A DNA stretch of 64,000 nt, from assembly GCF_029893355.1 (NCBI RefSeq), contig NZ_JARZAI010000014.1, positions 157,996-221,995 of the forward strand. The letters run 5' to 3'. Under the pieces are notes generated by a model. It was not told the DNA's origin, searched no databases, and was given only the letters and a program-made list of their open reading frames with translations. This DNA is from Kitasatospora sp. MAA4. Its GTDB lineage: Bacteria; Actinomycetota; Actinomycetes; Streptomycetales; Streptomycetaceae. Shown here piece after piece: positions 1-9,187 of the stretch. Position 1 is the stretch's first letter; every line of letters starts with the position of its first letter. The translations under genes were made by a program, and so were the position numbers.

Positions 1-614
1 TCTCGTACCAGCTGTGGTGGACCAACGTGCAGGCGGACGCCTCCGCCAGCAGCGCGCGCAACAAGCTGGAGAAGCAGTGGGCCGCGCCCGCCGCGCCGGC
101 CCCCGGTGCGCCCGCGCCCAAGGACCCGGGGGTCTTCGCCCCCGGCCAGGGCTTCGCGATCCTCTTCGTCCCCAAGCTCGGCCTCCAGTACCCGATCGCC
201 GAGGGCACCGACACCGAGAAGGTCCTCAACAAGGGCCTGGTCGGCCACTACACCGGCACCGCGATGCCGGCCGATGCCAGCGGAAACTTCGCGGTGGCCG
301 CCCACCGGACCACCCACGGCCAGCCGTTCCGCCGGCTCGCCGAACTCGGGCCCGGCGACAAGGTCGTGGTGGAGACCGCCACGTCCTTCTACACCTACGA
401 GGTGGAGGGCGGCATCCCCGAGACCTCGCCGACGAACGTGACGGTGCTTCAGCCGATCCCCAAGGGCTCGCCGTTCAGCCAACCGGGTCGCTACCTGACG
501 ATGACCACCTGTACGCCCGAGTTCAGTGCGCGGGGGCGGCTCATCGTCTTTGGCAAGATGATTGCCGAACAACCGAGGAGCCAGGGGCAGCCTCCGGCGC
601 TGACGACTCCCTAG
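1..614 (+). CDS. Class E sortase, 5' end cut by window
   Basis: This is a membrane-anchored cysteine transpeptidase that would attach secreted proteins to the cell wall. The frame is open from base 3 and begins inside the membrane segment (SYQLWWTNV), so the true start lies upstream; 203 residues are visible. The sortase fold carries the catalytic His in VAAHRTTHG, the Cys in MTTCTPEF and the Arg in SARGRLIVFG. The tail is short and Pro/Gln-rich. It is 43 bases upstream of a second sortase on the same strand, so the two probably form one transcript. Tandem class E sortases upstream of the pknB cluster are familiar in Streptomyces. The internal GTG at base 27 is not a plausible start because it would remove the membrane anchor. 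Confidence 0.9.
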   Translation, partial: SYQLWWTNVQADASASSARNKLEKQWAAPAAPAPGAPAPKDPGVFAPGQGFAILFVPKLGLQYPIAEGTDTEKVLNKGLVGHYTGTAMPADASGNFAVAAHRTTHGQPFRRLAELGPGDKVVVETATSFYTYEVEGGIPETSPTNVTVLQPIPKGSPFSQPGRYLTMTTCTPEFSARGRLIVFGKMIAEQPRSQGQPPALTTP

Positions 615-657
615 AGGCCCGGGGGCGTGGGCGTGCCGAGCGGCCCGCGGTCACAGC

Positions 658-1395
658 GTGAGGCGGGACCACGTGAGGCAGCAGCGGACGGCAGTCAGGC
701 GCACGCGTAGCCGGGGGGCGGCGCTGTTCGGCGCCGCCGGGGAGCTGCTGATCACGGCGGGGCTGGTGCTGGCGCTCTTCGTCGGCTACTCCCTCTGGTG
801 GACCGACCTGGTCGCCGACGGACGGTCCGGGCAGGCCGGCGACCGGCTGCGCCGGGCCTGGACGGCGCCGTCCGGCGCCGCGTCACCCGAGCGCGTGTAC
901 CAGGCGGGTGACGGAGTGGGATTCCTGCACGTCCCGGCGATGGGCCGGGACTACCAGGTGCTGATCCGGATGGGGACCAGCCCGGACGTCCTCAACGAGG
1001 GCGTGGCAGGGGTCTACCAGGAGCCCTACCGCTCGGCGCTGCCCTGGGACGCCTCCGGCAACTTCGCGCTCGCGGCGCACCGGGACGGGCACGGCGCGAA
1101 GTTCCACGACCTGGACGCGGTCGGCAAGGGCGCGGCGGTGGTGGTGGAGACCCGGGACCGCTGGTACGTCTACCGGGTGGACGCCGTGCTGGAGCAGACG
1201 TCCAAGTACGACACCGGCATCATCGCCCCGGTCCCGGAGGGCTCCGGATACCGCGGGCCCGGCCACTACATCACCCTGACGACCTGTACGCCGGTCTACA
1301 CCTCGCGCTACCGGATGGCGGTCTGGGGCAGCCTGGTCAGGGTCGACCCGGTGGACGCCCAGCGGACGCCCCCACCGGAGCTGCGGACGGGCTGA
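658..1395 (+). CDS. Class E sortase
   Basis: A 245-residue sortase. One N-terminal membrane helix (LLITAGLVLALFVGYSLWW, about residues 30-50) is followed by a variable stalk and the sortase barrel. Catalytic residues visible are His in LAAHRDGHG, Cys in TLTTCTPVY and Arg in SRYRMAVWG. The start is GTG 658; another GTG five codons downstream is possible. It differs clearly from the preceding sortase in the stalk and at the C-terminus, so this is an old duplication rather than a recent copy. No protein in this window shows an obvious LAXTG-type sorting signal, so its substrates lie elsewhere. It ends just before a strong hairpin shared with the converging pknB. Confidence 0.92.
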   Translation: MRRDHVRQQRTAVRRTRSRGAALFGAAGELLITAGLVLALFVGYSLWWTDLVADGRSGQAGDRLRRAWTAPSGAASPERVYQAGDGVGFLHVPAMGRDYQVLIRMGTSPDVLNEGVAGVYQEPYRSALPWDASGNFALAAHRDGHGAKFHDLDAVGKGAAVVVETRDRWYVYRVDAVLEQTSKYDTGIIAPVPEGSGYRGPGHYITLTTCTPVYTSRYRMAVWGSLVRVDPVDAQRTPPPELRTG

Positions 1396-1418
1396 CCGGC
1401 CGCCCGGTGCCGGGAACG

Positions 1419-1459
1419 CCCGAAGGGGCTGTCGACGTGGTGTCGGCAGCCCCTTCGGG
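1419..1459. terminator. Bidirectional terminator between sortase and pknB
   Basis: Arms 1419-1431 (CCCGAAGGGGCTG) and 1447-1459 are exact reverse complements, with a 15-base loop that can pair further. The hairpin lies between the convergent sortase and pknB stop codons. Confidence 0.85.
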
Positions 1460-1476
1460 GTGGGGGTGGTCAGGGG

Positions 1477-3591
1477 CTAGTTGCCGCCCTGGGGTGTGAA
1501 GGGCGGGCCGCCGAAGGTGCCGCCGATGGGCCCTTTGGTGCTGCCGCCACCGGGGGTGGTGGTGATCACGATGTTCATGGTGGGGTCGACCAGCAGGTTC
1601 GGCCCGGGGCTGGTGCTGACCACGACCGCGTTGTTGTCGCTGGGGCCGTTGAAGGTGAAGCCGAGCCCGGCGCCCTTCAGGGCGGCGGTGGCGTCCTTCA
1701 CGGACTTGCCGGTGACGTCCGGGACCTGGATCTTCGCCGGGGCGGCGTAGATGATCAGGGTGATCTTCGAGCCGGGGGCTGCCTTGCCGTTGGCGGCGGG
1801 GCTCTGCGAGGCGACCGTGCCGACCACCTTGCTGGGGTCGGTGGACGGCGTGGTCTTGGAGGAGTCCACCGTGAAGTTGGCGTCGGTCAGCTGCTGGGTG
1901 GCCACGTCGGTGGTCTCGCCGACCACGGAGGGGACGTTCACCTTGCCGGGACCCTGCGAGATGGTCAGGGTGATCGTGGCGCCCGCGGGGGCCTGGCTGC
2001 CGGCCGCCGGGCTCGTAGAGATGACGGAGTCCTGCGGGACGGTGGGGTCGTTGGCGTACTGCGGCGTGCCGAGCACGAAGCCGGCGGTGGTCAGCGCCTG
2101 GTTGGCGGCGTCCTTGGGCTTGCCGGTGACGTCCGGGACCGCCGTCTGGGCCGGGCCGCTGGAGAGCTGGACGGTGATCGTGGAGCTCGAGGCGACCTTG
2201 GCGCCGGCGGCCGGGTTCTGCTTGCAGACCATGCCGCTGGGCTGGTCCGGGCAGGCGACCGGGGCGCCCTGGGTGACCTGGAGGCCGGAGCCCGCGGCCT
2301 GCGCGGCGGCCTGTGCGTCGGAGAAGGACTTGCCGGCCAGCGACGGGACGGTGACCTGGCCGCCACCGCCGGGGCCCTTGAACATCGCGGTGGCCACGAA
2401 GAACGAGCCCACCAGGACCAGCACCGCCGCGACGGCGAGGATGATCCACGAGGTGTTGCTCTTCTTCGGCTGCTCGTCGCGGCGGCGCCCGGCGCGGCCC
2501 TGGCCGTCGTCGTAGCCGTCGTTGCCGCCGCCGTAGCCGTCGTACTCGTCGTTCTGGTAGCCGCCGGGGCCCTGGCCGTAGCCCTGCTGCGGGCCGCCGA
2601 CCGGGGGCAGCATGGTGGTCGGCGCGCCGCCGCCCTGCTGGGGCAGCAGGTTGGTCTGGCCGTACGGGTCGTGCTGCTGCGGGTAGCCGTTCTGGTCGTA
2701 GCCGTAGCCGCCCATGCCGTAGGCGGCGGCCTGCTGGGCGGCGGCGACCGGGAGGCCGTCGAGGAAGCGCTCGATGTCGTCGCGCATCTCGTCGGCGCTC
2801 TGGTAGCGGTAGTCGCGGTCCTTGGCGAGCGCCTTGAGCACGATCGCGTCGACCTCGGGGCGGACCTCGGGGTCGTAGGCGGACGGCGGCTGGGCCTCCT
2901 CGCGCACGTGCTGGTAGGCCACCGCGACCGGCGAGTCGCCGACGAACGGCGGGCGGACGGTCAGCAGCTCGTACAGCAGGCAGCCGGTGGAGTAGATGTC
3001 GGATCGCGCGTCGACCGTCTCGCCCTTGGCCTGCTCGGGGGAGAGGTACTGCGCGGTGCCGATCACGGCCGAGGTCTGGGTCATCGTCATGCCGGCGTCG
3101 CCCATGGCGCGCGCGATGCCGAAGTCCATCACCTTGACGTTGCCCTGGCGGGTCAGCATCACGTTGGCGGGCTTGATGTCGCGGTGCACGATGCCGGCGC
3201 GGTGCGAGTACTCCAGCGCCTGCAGGATGCCGATGGTCATCTCCAGCGCGCGCTCGGGCAGCAGCCGGCGCCCGGAGTGCAGCAGCTCGCGCAGCGTGGA
3301 GCCCTCGACGTACTCCATCACGATGTACGGGATGGAGATGCCGTCGATGTAGTCCTCGCCGGTGTCGTACACGGCGACGATGGCGGGGTGGTTCAGCGAG
3401 GCCGCGGACTGCGCCTCACGGCGGAAGCGGGCTTGGAAGGACGGATCCCGGGCCATGTCGGCCCGGAGCGTCTTCACTGCGACGGAGCGGCCGAGCCGGG
3501 TGTCATGGCCGAGGTACACCTCGGCCATGCCGCCGCGTCCGAGGACGCCGCCGAGCTCGTACCTGCCGCCGAGGCGACGAGGCTCTTCCAT
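1477..3591 (-). CDS. pknB: PASTA-domain Ser/Thr protein kinase PknB
   Basis: A 704-residue transmembrane receptor kinase that senses peptidoglycan or lipid II and phosphorylates cell-wall and FHA proteins. Kinase domain at residues 11-280: glycine loop GRGGMAEV, ATP lysine 40, HRD at 136-138, DFG at 156-158, and an activation loop with several Thr (TMTQTSAVIGT). A Gly/Tyr/Gln-rich linker follows, then one membrane helix at about 381-404 and four extracellular PASTA repeats to the C-terminus. The first PASTA repeat holds two cysteines about eight residues apart that could form a disulfide. The ATG at 3591 has a GAGGG ribosome site; the frame stays open upstream but that part is not kinase sequence. 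It is the last gene of the fhaA-to-pknB cluster. Confidence 0.96.
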   Translation of the reverse strand: MEEPRRLGGRYELGGVLGRGGMAEVYLGHDTRLGRSVAVKTLRADMARDPSFQARFRREAQSAASLNHPAIVAVYDTGEDYIDGISIPYIVMEYVEGSTLRELLHSGRRLLPERALEMTIGILQALEYSHRAGIVHRDIKPANVMLTRQGNVKVMDFGIARAMGDAGMTMTQTSAVIGTAQYLSPEQAKGETVDARSDIYSTGCLLYELLTVRPPFVGDSPVAVAYQHVREEAQPPSAYDPEVRPEVDAIVLKALAKDRDYRYQSADEMRDDIERFLDGLPVAAAQQAAAYGMGGYGYDQNGYPQQHDPYGQTNLLPQQGGGAPTTMLPPVGGPQQGYGQGPGGYQNDEYDGYGGGNDGYDDGQGRAGRRRDEQPKKSNTSWIILAVAAVLVLVGSFFVATAMFKGPGGGGQVTVPSLAGKSFSDAQAAAQAAGSGLQVTQGAPVACPDQPSGMVCKQNPAAGAKVASSSTITVQLSSGPAQTAVPDVTGKPKDAANQALTTAGFVLGTPQYANDPTVPQDSVISTSPAAGSQAPAGATITLTISQGPGKVNVPSVVGETTDVATQQLTDANFTVDSSKTTPSTDPSKVVGTVASQSPAANGKAAPGSKITLIIYAAPAKIQVPDVTGKSVKDATAALKGAGLGFTFNGPSDNNAVVVSTSPGPNLLVDPTMNIVITTTPGGGSTKGPIGGTFGGPPFTPQGGN

Positions 3592-3606
3592 AGTTCCGAC
3601 CCTCTC

Positions 3607-3624
3607 CCTCACCGGCCGGTGAGG
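3607..3624. promoter_or_regulatory. Perfect palindrome just upstream of pknB ribosome site
   Basis: CCTCACCGGCCGGTGAGG is an exact 18-base palindrome ending 15 bases before the pknB ATG on the minus strand, touching its ribosome binding site. In RNA it would fold as a 7-bp stem with a GGCC loop. It could be an operator or a leader hairpin controlling pknB translation separately from pbpA. The role is inferred from position. Confidence 0.5.
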
Positions 3625-3845
3625 ATGTGACGTAGGTGTCCCCGCACGCTCTGAAGTGACGCTGTCCTCGCCACGGTGGTTCTGTGACTCATGTCCCACA
3701 CCGGAGCGGGACAGGAACTTCAGGGCACACTCGCTGCTTGCGGATACGCTACCGGTCGCGTGCGGCACAACTCGACACGCCCGGCAGCTGAGACCAGACC
3801 GGTATCCGGGTCAGGGTACGGGACCGGAGCGGACCGGCGAAGGAC

Positions 3846-5303
3846 CTACTGGCCGATCACGGCCTGCATGATGGACTTGGCGATCGGGGCCGCGATGCTG
3901 CCGCCGCTGATCTCGTTGCTCGAGGCCGCGCCGTCCTCGACCACCACCGCGACCGCCACCGGCGCGCTGTCGCCGACCTTGGCGTAGCTGACGAACCAGG
4001 CGAACGGCAGGCCGCTGTTGTCCTGGCCGTGCTGTGCGGTGCCGGTCTTGCCGCCCACCTCGACGCCGTTGATCTGCGCTTTCCTGCCGGTGCCGTTCTG
4101 CACCACGTCGACCATCATCTGCTGGAGCTTCTGCGCGGTGGCCGCGCTGATCGGCTGGCCCATCTGGTGCTCGGTGTGCTTGGAGATCGTGGTGCTGTTG
4201 GCTGAGCGCTCCTCGTCGACGAGGTAGGGCTGCATCAGCTTGCCGTTGTCGGCGATGGCCGAGGCGACCATGGCCATCTGCAGCGGGGTGGCCGCGGTGT
4301 TGTGCTGGCCGATCGCGTCCATCGCGGTGCCGTCCGGCGAGGAGTTGGTCGGGAAGACGCTGGGCGCGGAGCGGATCGGGGTGTCCACCGTGCTGTTGAA
4401 GCCGAACTTCTGGGCCTGGGCGAGCAGCTTCTGCCCGCCCAGCTCGGCGCCGATCTTGCCGAAGACGGTGTTGCAGGAGATCGCCAGCGCGTCCTTGAGG
4501 GTCGCGTTGGTGCACTGCTCGTCGGGGTTGTCGTTGTTCAGCTGGGTGTTGGTGCCCGGCAGGGTGTAGACCTGCGGGGTGTCGGTCGGGTCGTCGATGT
4601 TCTGGAACTTGCCGGTCTCGAACGCGGTCGCGGCGGTGACCAGCTTGAAGGTCGAGCCCGGCGGGTACGTCTGGCGCAGCGCCCGGTTCAGCATCGGCTG
4701 GTTGGGGTCCGCGTTGAGGGACTTCCAGGCGGCGCTGTCGGAGTCGGCGGTTCCGGCGATGCTGCTCGGGTCGTACGACGGGGTGCTGACCAGTGCCAGG
4801 ATCGCGCCGGTGCGCGGGTCGATGGCGACCGCGGCGCCCTTCTTGTCGCCCAGCCCGTCGAAGGCCGCCTTCTGGGCCTTGGCGTTGATCGTGGTGACCA
4901 CGTCGCCGCCCTGCTGCTGCTTGCCGGTCAGCATGTCCAGCGTGTTGCGGAAGAAGAGCCGGTCGTCGGTGCCGGACAGGATCGGGTCCTCCAACTGCTC
5001 CAGCTGGTTGCTGCCGAAGCTCTGCGAGGAGTAGCCGGTGACCGGGGCGTACATCGCGCCGTCCGTCCAGGCGGTCTTGTACTTGTAGCGGTAGCCGTTG
5101 ACGAAGGCGGAGCTGGTGACCGGCTGGCCGCTGACGATGATGTTGCCGCGCGGGTAGGCGTACCGGTCGTACTTGACCCGGTCGTTGTACGGGCTGTTGG
5201 CGTAGCTGTCGGCCTGGACGCCCTGGATCCAGTTGGTGCGCAGCAGCAGCGCCATGATCAGGAGCAGGCAGAAGACGGAGACCCGTCGAATGGGCTTGTT
5301 CAA
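3846..5303 (-). CDS. pbpA: Class B penicillin-binding protein PbpA
   Basis: A 485-residue membrane-anchored transpeptidase that cross-links peptidoglycan with its SEDS partner encoded just upstream. One N-terminal helix (about residues 8-22) anchors it. The transpeptidase motifs are complete: SxxK at Ser217-Lys220 (STFK), SCN at 276-278 and KTG at 419-421. The start is TTG at 5303, preceded by a strong AGGAGG about 11 bases upstream; MNKPxRR is a typical N-terminus for actinobacterial PbpA. It sits 71 bases after rodA and 254 bases before pknB, in the conserved order for this cluster. Confidence 0.96.
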   Translation of the reverse strand: MNKPIRRVSVFCLLLIMALLLRTNWIQGVQADSYANSPYNDRVKYDRYAYPRGNIIVSGQPVTSSAFVNGYRYKYKTAWTDGAMYAPVTGYSSQSFGSNQLEQLEDPILSGTDDRLFFRNTLDMLTGKQQQGGDVVTTINAKAQKAAFDGLGDKKGAAVAIDPRTGAILALVSTPSYDPSSIAGTADSDSAAWKSLNADPNQPMLNRALRQTYPPGSTFKLVTAATAFETGKFQNIDDPTDTPQVYTLPGTNTQLNNDNPDEQCTNATLKDALAISCNTVFGKIGAELGGQKLLAQAQKFGFNSTVDTPIRSAPSVFPTNSSPDGTAMDAIGQHNTAATPLQMAMVASAIADNGKLMQPYLVDEERSANSTTISKHTEHQMGQPISAATAQKLQQMMVDVVQNGTGRKAQINGVEVGGKTGTAQHGQDNSGLPFAWFVSYAKVGDSAPVAVAVVVEDGAASSNEISGGSIAAPIAKSIMQAVIGQ

Positions 5304-5374
5304 GAGACGGGTCCCCTCCTCGATCCTGGCAGCAGCTGGTCGGTGCGGCGTGAGTCATTCAACCGCACCTTTCT

Positions 5375-6817
5375 TTACGCTCCGACCGCCCGGGTCGGTT
5401 CCGGCGCCGGACGGCGGGCGCTGTCGCTGATCTTCAGCAGCAGGGCGATCAGGACCCAGTTGGCGATCACCGAGGAGCCGCCCTGGGCCATGAAGGGCAT
5501 CGTCATGCCGGTCAGCGGGATCAGCCCGGTGACGCCGCCCGCCACCACGAAGACCTGGAGGGCCAGGGCCGAGCCGAGTCCGACGGCGAGCAGCTTGCCG
5601 AACGGGTCGCGGGCCGCCAGCGCGGTGCGCAGCGCCCGCTGCACGATCAGTCCGTACACCGCGAAGAGCGCCATCAGGCCGGTCAGGCCCAGCTCCTCGC
5701 CGAAGGAGCCCAGGATGAAGTCGCTCTTGGCGGCGAAGCCGATCAGCCAGGAGCGGCCCTGGCCGAGCCCGGTGCCGGTGATGCCGCCGCTGCCGAAGGC
5801 GAAGAGCGCCTGGCCGATCTGCTCGGTGGAGCCGGCCGGCGGGTGCGGGCCGAAGGCGGCCAGCGGGTCGAGCCAGGCGTTGATGCGGACCCTGACGTGG
5901 TTCTCGGCGGAGCCCACCAGGGCCGCGCCGGCCACCGCGAGCAGCAGGCCGAAGACGATCCAGCTGGTCCGCTCGGTGGCGACGTAGAGCATCACCACGA
6001 AGAGGCCGAAGAAGAGCAGCGAGCTGCCGAGGTCGGTCTCGAAGACCAGGATCAGGATGCTCAGCACCCAGACCACCAGGATCGGGCCCAGGTCGCGTCC
6101 GCGCGGCAGGTAGAGGCCCAGCACCCGGCGGCTGGCCAGCGCCAGGGCGTCCCGGTTGGCCGTCAGGTAGCCGGCGAAGAAGACCGCCAGGATGATCTTC
6201 GCGAACTCACCGGGCTGGATCGAGAAGCCGCCCAGGTGGATCCAGATCTTCGCCCCGAAGTCGCTCGCGCGGGCCGGGAAGAAGGCGGGCGCGGCGAGCA
6301 GCACCAGGGCGGCGGCCATCGAGACGTAGGTGTACCGCTGGAGCACCCGGTGGTCCCTGAGCAGGACGATCACCGTGCCGAAGAGGGCCACCCCGAGGCC
6401 GGACCAGAGCAGCTGGTTGGCGGCGGCCGGGTAGTTGTTCGGGAGCAGCGGTCCGGCCTTGTCCAGCCGCCAGATCATCACCAGCCCGAGGCCGTTGAGG
6501 AGCATCGCCAGCGGCAGCAGCAGCGGGTCGGCGTAGGGCGCGAAGCGGCGCATCACCAGGTGCGCGAACAGCGCGAGCGCCCCCATGCCGAGCCCGTACT
6601 CCAGCATGCCCGCGGGCAGCCGCCGGTCGAGTGCCAGGCCGACGTTGGCGTAGGCCAGCATCGGCAGCAGCACGGCGATGGCGAGCAGGCTCAGCTCGGT
6701 GTTGCGCCGGTTGGGCGCGCCGGGTGAGCCCAAGCCCGCGGTGCGGCCGATCCGGCCGTTGAGCAGGAAGGCGCTGAGGTTCAGCGCTCCCCCGCCCGAC
6801 GGCTGGTCGGCGCGCAT
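5375..6817 (-). CDS. rodA: SEDS peptidoglycan glycosyltransferase (RodA/FtsW family)
   Basis: A 480-residue polytopic membrane protein with roughly 11-12 helices that polymerises lipid II into glycan strands. SEDS signatures are visible: IQPGEFAKI in the centre, EELGLTG in the C-terminal third, and the final LTGMTMPFMAQGGSS segment. Its partner transpeptidase PbpA follows on the same strand. The ATG at 6817 is one base beyond the pstP stop (TGAcATG), so translation is probably coupled to the phosphatase gene. The call RodA versus FtsW rests on context: adjacent pbpA and pknB, and no division cluster. Confidence 0.94.
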   Translation of the reverse strand: MRADQPSGGGALNLSAFLLNGRIGRTAGLGSPGAPNRRNTELSLLAIAVLLPMLAYANVGLALDRRLPAGMLEYGLGMGALALFAHLVMRRFAPYADPLLLPLAMLLNGLGLVMIWRLDKAGPLLPNNYPAAANQLLWSGLGVALFGTVIVLLRDHRVLQRYTYVSMAAALVLLAAPAFFPARASDFGAKIWIHLGGFSIQPGEFAKIILAVFFAGYLTANRDALALASRRVLGLYLPRGRDLGPILVVWVLSILILVFETDLGSSLLFFGLFVVMLYVATERTSWIVFGLLLAVAGAALVGSAENHVRVRINAWLDPLAAFGPHPPAGSTEQIGQALFAFGSGGITGTGLGQGRSWLIGFAAKSDFILGSFGEELGLTGLMALFAVYGLIVQRALRTALAARDPFGKLLAVGLGSALALQVFVVAGGVTGLIPLTGMTMPFMAQGGSSVIANWVLIALLLKISDSARRPAPEPTRAVGA

Positions 6818-6818
6818 G

Positions 6819-8534
6819 TCAGGCGGACGCGCAGTCGGCGGCCAGTGTCTGCTCCTCCGGGGTGAGCACCGGCCCGCTGGGTGATGCGGCGGGCGGTGGG
6901 GGCGTGCTCGGGGCCGGCGTGCTGGGCGCCGGCGTCGTACTGGGGGACGCCGTGCCCGCGGCGGGCGAGGCGCCCACCTTGGGTGCGGCCAGGAACGCGG
7001 CGCCGGTGACCGCCCCGCCGGTGTTCAGCGAGGACGGCGTGGGCGAGGCTCCGGTCGCCGCGGTGCCGGTCGGCTTGGCGCCCTCGGAGACCTTCTTGCA
7101 GACCGCGGCCTGCGCGTCGAAGGCCTGCACCCGCTTGGTGGCGGCGTCCAGGCTGTCGGCGTCGATGGTGTTCTTGAGCTGGTTCTGCTGGTAGACCGGC
7201 AGGTACTTCAGCTCGACGTTCGGGTACTCCTGGTAGACCGAGGAGAGGCTGAGACCGGCCAGGTTCTGGCTGATCCCCCGGTAGACCGCGACGTGGCCGC
7301 TGTCCTCGGCGACGTAGTACTGCCCCTGGGTCCACTGCCAGCCGCCGTACGCGGCGCCGCCGACCAGGCCCAGTGCGACCACCAGGATCGCCGAGCGCTT
7401 GAACCAGCGGCGCTTGCGCGGCGCCTCCTCGGCCGGCGGGTAGTCCTCGGCCCGGTAGCCGGCCGCGTCGTACTCGCCGGCCGGGGCCGGTGCGCCGTAG
7501 CCCTCGGGGCTCTGCGCCGCCGCGCCGTAGCCGTCCGCGGGGTACTCGGTGCCGTAGCCCTCGGCCGGGCCGAAGCCGCCCTGGGACTGGTCGTAGCCGG
7601 CGTCGTACCCCTGGTCGTAGCCGCCCTGGTAGCCGTCGGCCGGACCGAAGGCGCCCTGCGGGGCCGGCGGCTGCTGGCGGCCGAGGCCGGCCGCGCGGCC
7701 GGCCGGGGTGTCGATGATCGCGTGGTCGGTGGCCGTCCCGTGCGGGCCCTCGGCGACCGCGCCGACGACCATCGGGATGCCCGCGAACTGGCCGCTGAGG
7801 GTGTCGGTGGCGCCGACCTCGATGACGTCCGCGACGATGCAGGTGATGTTGTCGGGGCCGCCGCCGCGCAGGGCGAGCTGGATCAGCTCCTGGATGGTCT
7901 GCTCGGGGGCGTAGAAGCTCCCGAGGGTCTCCTCCAGGGTCTGGTGGCTGACCGGGCCGGAGAGGCCGTCTGAGCAGATCAGGTAGCGGTCGCCGGCCCG
8001 GACCTCGCGGATCGACAGGTCGGGCTCGACCTGGCCGCGGCCGTCCAGCGCGCGCATCAGCAGGGAGCGCTGCGGGTGGGTCTCGGCCTCCTCCGCGGTG
8101 ATCCGGCCCTCGTCCACCAAACGCTGCACCCAGGTGTGGTCCTGGGTGATCTGGGTCAGCGAGCCGTCCCGCAGCAGGTAGGCGCGGGAGTCGCCGACGT
8201 GGGCCAGGCCCATCCGCTCGCCGGTCCACAGCAGCGCGGTCAGGGTGCAGCCCATGCCCTCCAGCTGCGGGTCCTGCTCGACCATGACGCGCAGTCGCTC
8301 GTTGGCGGCGTGCACGGCGTCGCTGAGCAGGGTCAGCAGGTCGGCGCGCAGGTCGGCCTCGTCCAGCGAGACGATCGAGCTGAGGGCCTCCGAGGAGGCG
8401 ACCTCGCCGGCCGCCGCCCCGCCCATGCCGTCGGCCACGGCCAGCAGGCGCGGGCCGGCGTAGCCGGAGTCCTCGTTCCCCTCCCGGATCAGTCCCTTGT
8501 GGGATCCGGCGGCGAACCGCAGCACGAGGCTCAT
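6819..8534 (-). CDS. pstP: PP2C-family protein phosphatase PstP
   Basis: A 571-residue membrane-bound phosphatase that reverses PknB-type phosphorylation. The PP2C domain occupies about residues 5-235, with metal-binding motifs RxGNEDS, VADGMGG, GDSRAYL, CSDGLS and GGGPDN. A Gly/Tyr/Gln/Ala-rich linker follows, then one helix (SAILVVALGLVGGAAYGG, about 380-400), an extracellular stretch, and a Pro/Ser/Thr-rich tail. The linker resembles the low-complexity linker of PknB. The ATG at 8534 has GAGGGGGG upstream; longer in-frame extension to 10052 is antisense-like sequence and was rejected. An 8-bp hairpin (8565-8592) lies between it and fhaB. Confidence 0.95.
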   Translation of the reverse strand: MSLVLRFAAGSHKGLIREGNEDSGYAGPRLLAVADGMGGAAAGEVASSEALSSIVSLDEADLRADLLTLLSDAVHAANERLRVMVEQDPQLEGMGCTLTALLWTGERMGLAHVGDSRAYLLRDGSLTQITQDHTWVQRLVDEGRITAEEAETHPQRSLLMRALDGRGQVEPDLSIREVRAGDRYLICSDGLSGPVSHQTLEETLGSFYAPEQTIQELIQLALRGGGPDNITCIVADVIEVGATDTLSGQFAGIPMVVGAVAEGPHGTATDHAIIDTPAGRAAGLGRQQPPAPQGAFGPADGYQGGYDQGYDAGYDQSQGGFGPAEGYGTEYPADGYGAAAQSPEGYGAPAPAGEYDAAGYRAEDYPPAEEAPRKRRWFKRSAILVVALGLVGGAAYGGWQWTQGQYYVAEDSGHVAVYRGISQNLAGLSLSSVYQEYPNVELKYLPVYQQNQLKNTIDADSLDAATKRVQAFDAQAAVCKKVSEGAKPTGTAATGASPTPSSLNTGGAVTGAAFLAAPKVGASPAAGTASPSTTPAPSTPAPSTPPPPAASPSGPVLTPEEQTLAADCASA

Positions 8535-8632
8535 TCTGTGCGTGCCCCCCTCTGGGCCTCGCGCACGGCAGCGGCAGCAGCGTGGCTGCCGTCCCGGCTG
8601 GTCATGGACGGGGTGCTGTCCCTCATGCGCTA

Positions 8633-9175
8633 CTACTTCCGCAGTTCGATGACGGTCCTGCCGATACGGATCGGCATACCCGGCTGGAGCGGCGTCGGCG
8701 TGGTCAGCCGCTGCCGGTCCAGATAGGTGCCGTTGGTGGAGCCTAGATCCTCTACGGTCCACTGCCCAGCCTGATCCGGGTAGATCCTGGCATGGCGGGA
8801 GGATGCGTAGTCGTCGTCGAGCACGATGGTGGAGTCGTGCGCGCGGCCGAGCGTGATGGTCTGGCCCTGCAACGCCACCGTCGTGCCGGTCAGCGAACCT
8901 TCGACCACGACCAGCTGGCTGGGTGCGCCGCGGCGGCCGCGGCCCAGCTGCTGGGTGGCGTCGCGCTGGGCCTGCGCGGGCGGTGCCTGCTGCGGCCGGG
9001 GCGGCGGCGTGCCCGCGCCCGCGCCGGCCGCGCTGCCCGCCGCCCGCCGGCCGCCCTTGGCGGTGCCCTTGGCGCCGAACATGTCGCTGCGGATCACCTG
9101 CACCGCAACGATGACGAACAGCCACAGCACAGCCAGGAACCCCAGCCGCATGACTGTCAGGGTCAGTTCTGACAC
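8633..9175 (-). CDS. fhaB: FHA-domain protein FhaB/FipA type
   Basis: A 180-residue protein with one N-terminal membrane helix (VMRLGFLAVLWLFVIVAVQVI) and a C-terminal FHA domain (about residues 90-178) with the phosphothreonine-binding motifs GRAHDSTIVL, SSRHARI and GSTNGTYLD. It reads phospho-threonines made by PknA/PknB kinases and links them to cell division and wall synthesis. The start is GTG at 9175; MSELTLTV is a usual beginning in this family. It begins 12 bases after the fhaA stop. Confidence 0.94.
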   Translation of the reverse strand: MSELTLTVMRLGFLAVLWLFVIVAVQVIRSDMFGAKGTAKGGRRAAGSAAGAGAGTPPPRPQQAPPAQAQRDATQQLGRGRRGAPSQLVVVEGSLTGTTVALQGQTITLGRAHDSTIVLDDDYASSRHARIYPDQAGQWTVEDLGSTNGTYLDRQRLTTPTPLQPGMPIRIGRTVIELRK

Positions 9176-9187
9176 CGGTACCCCGCC

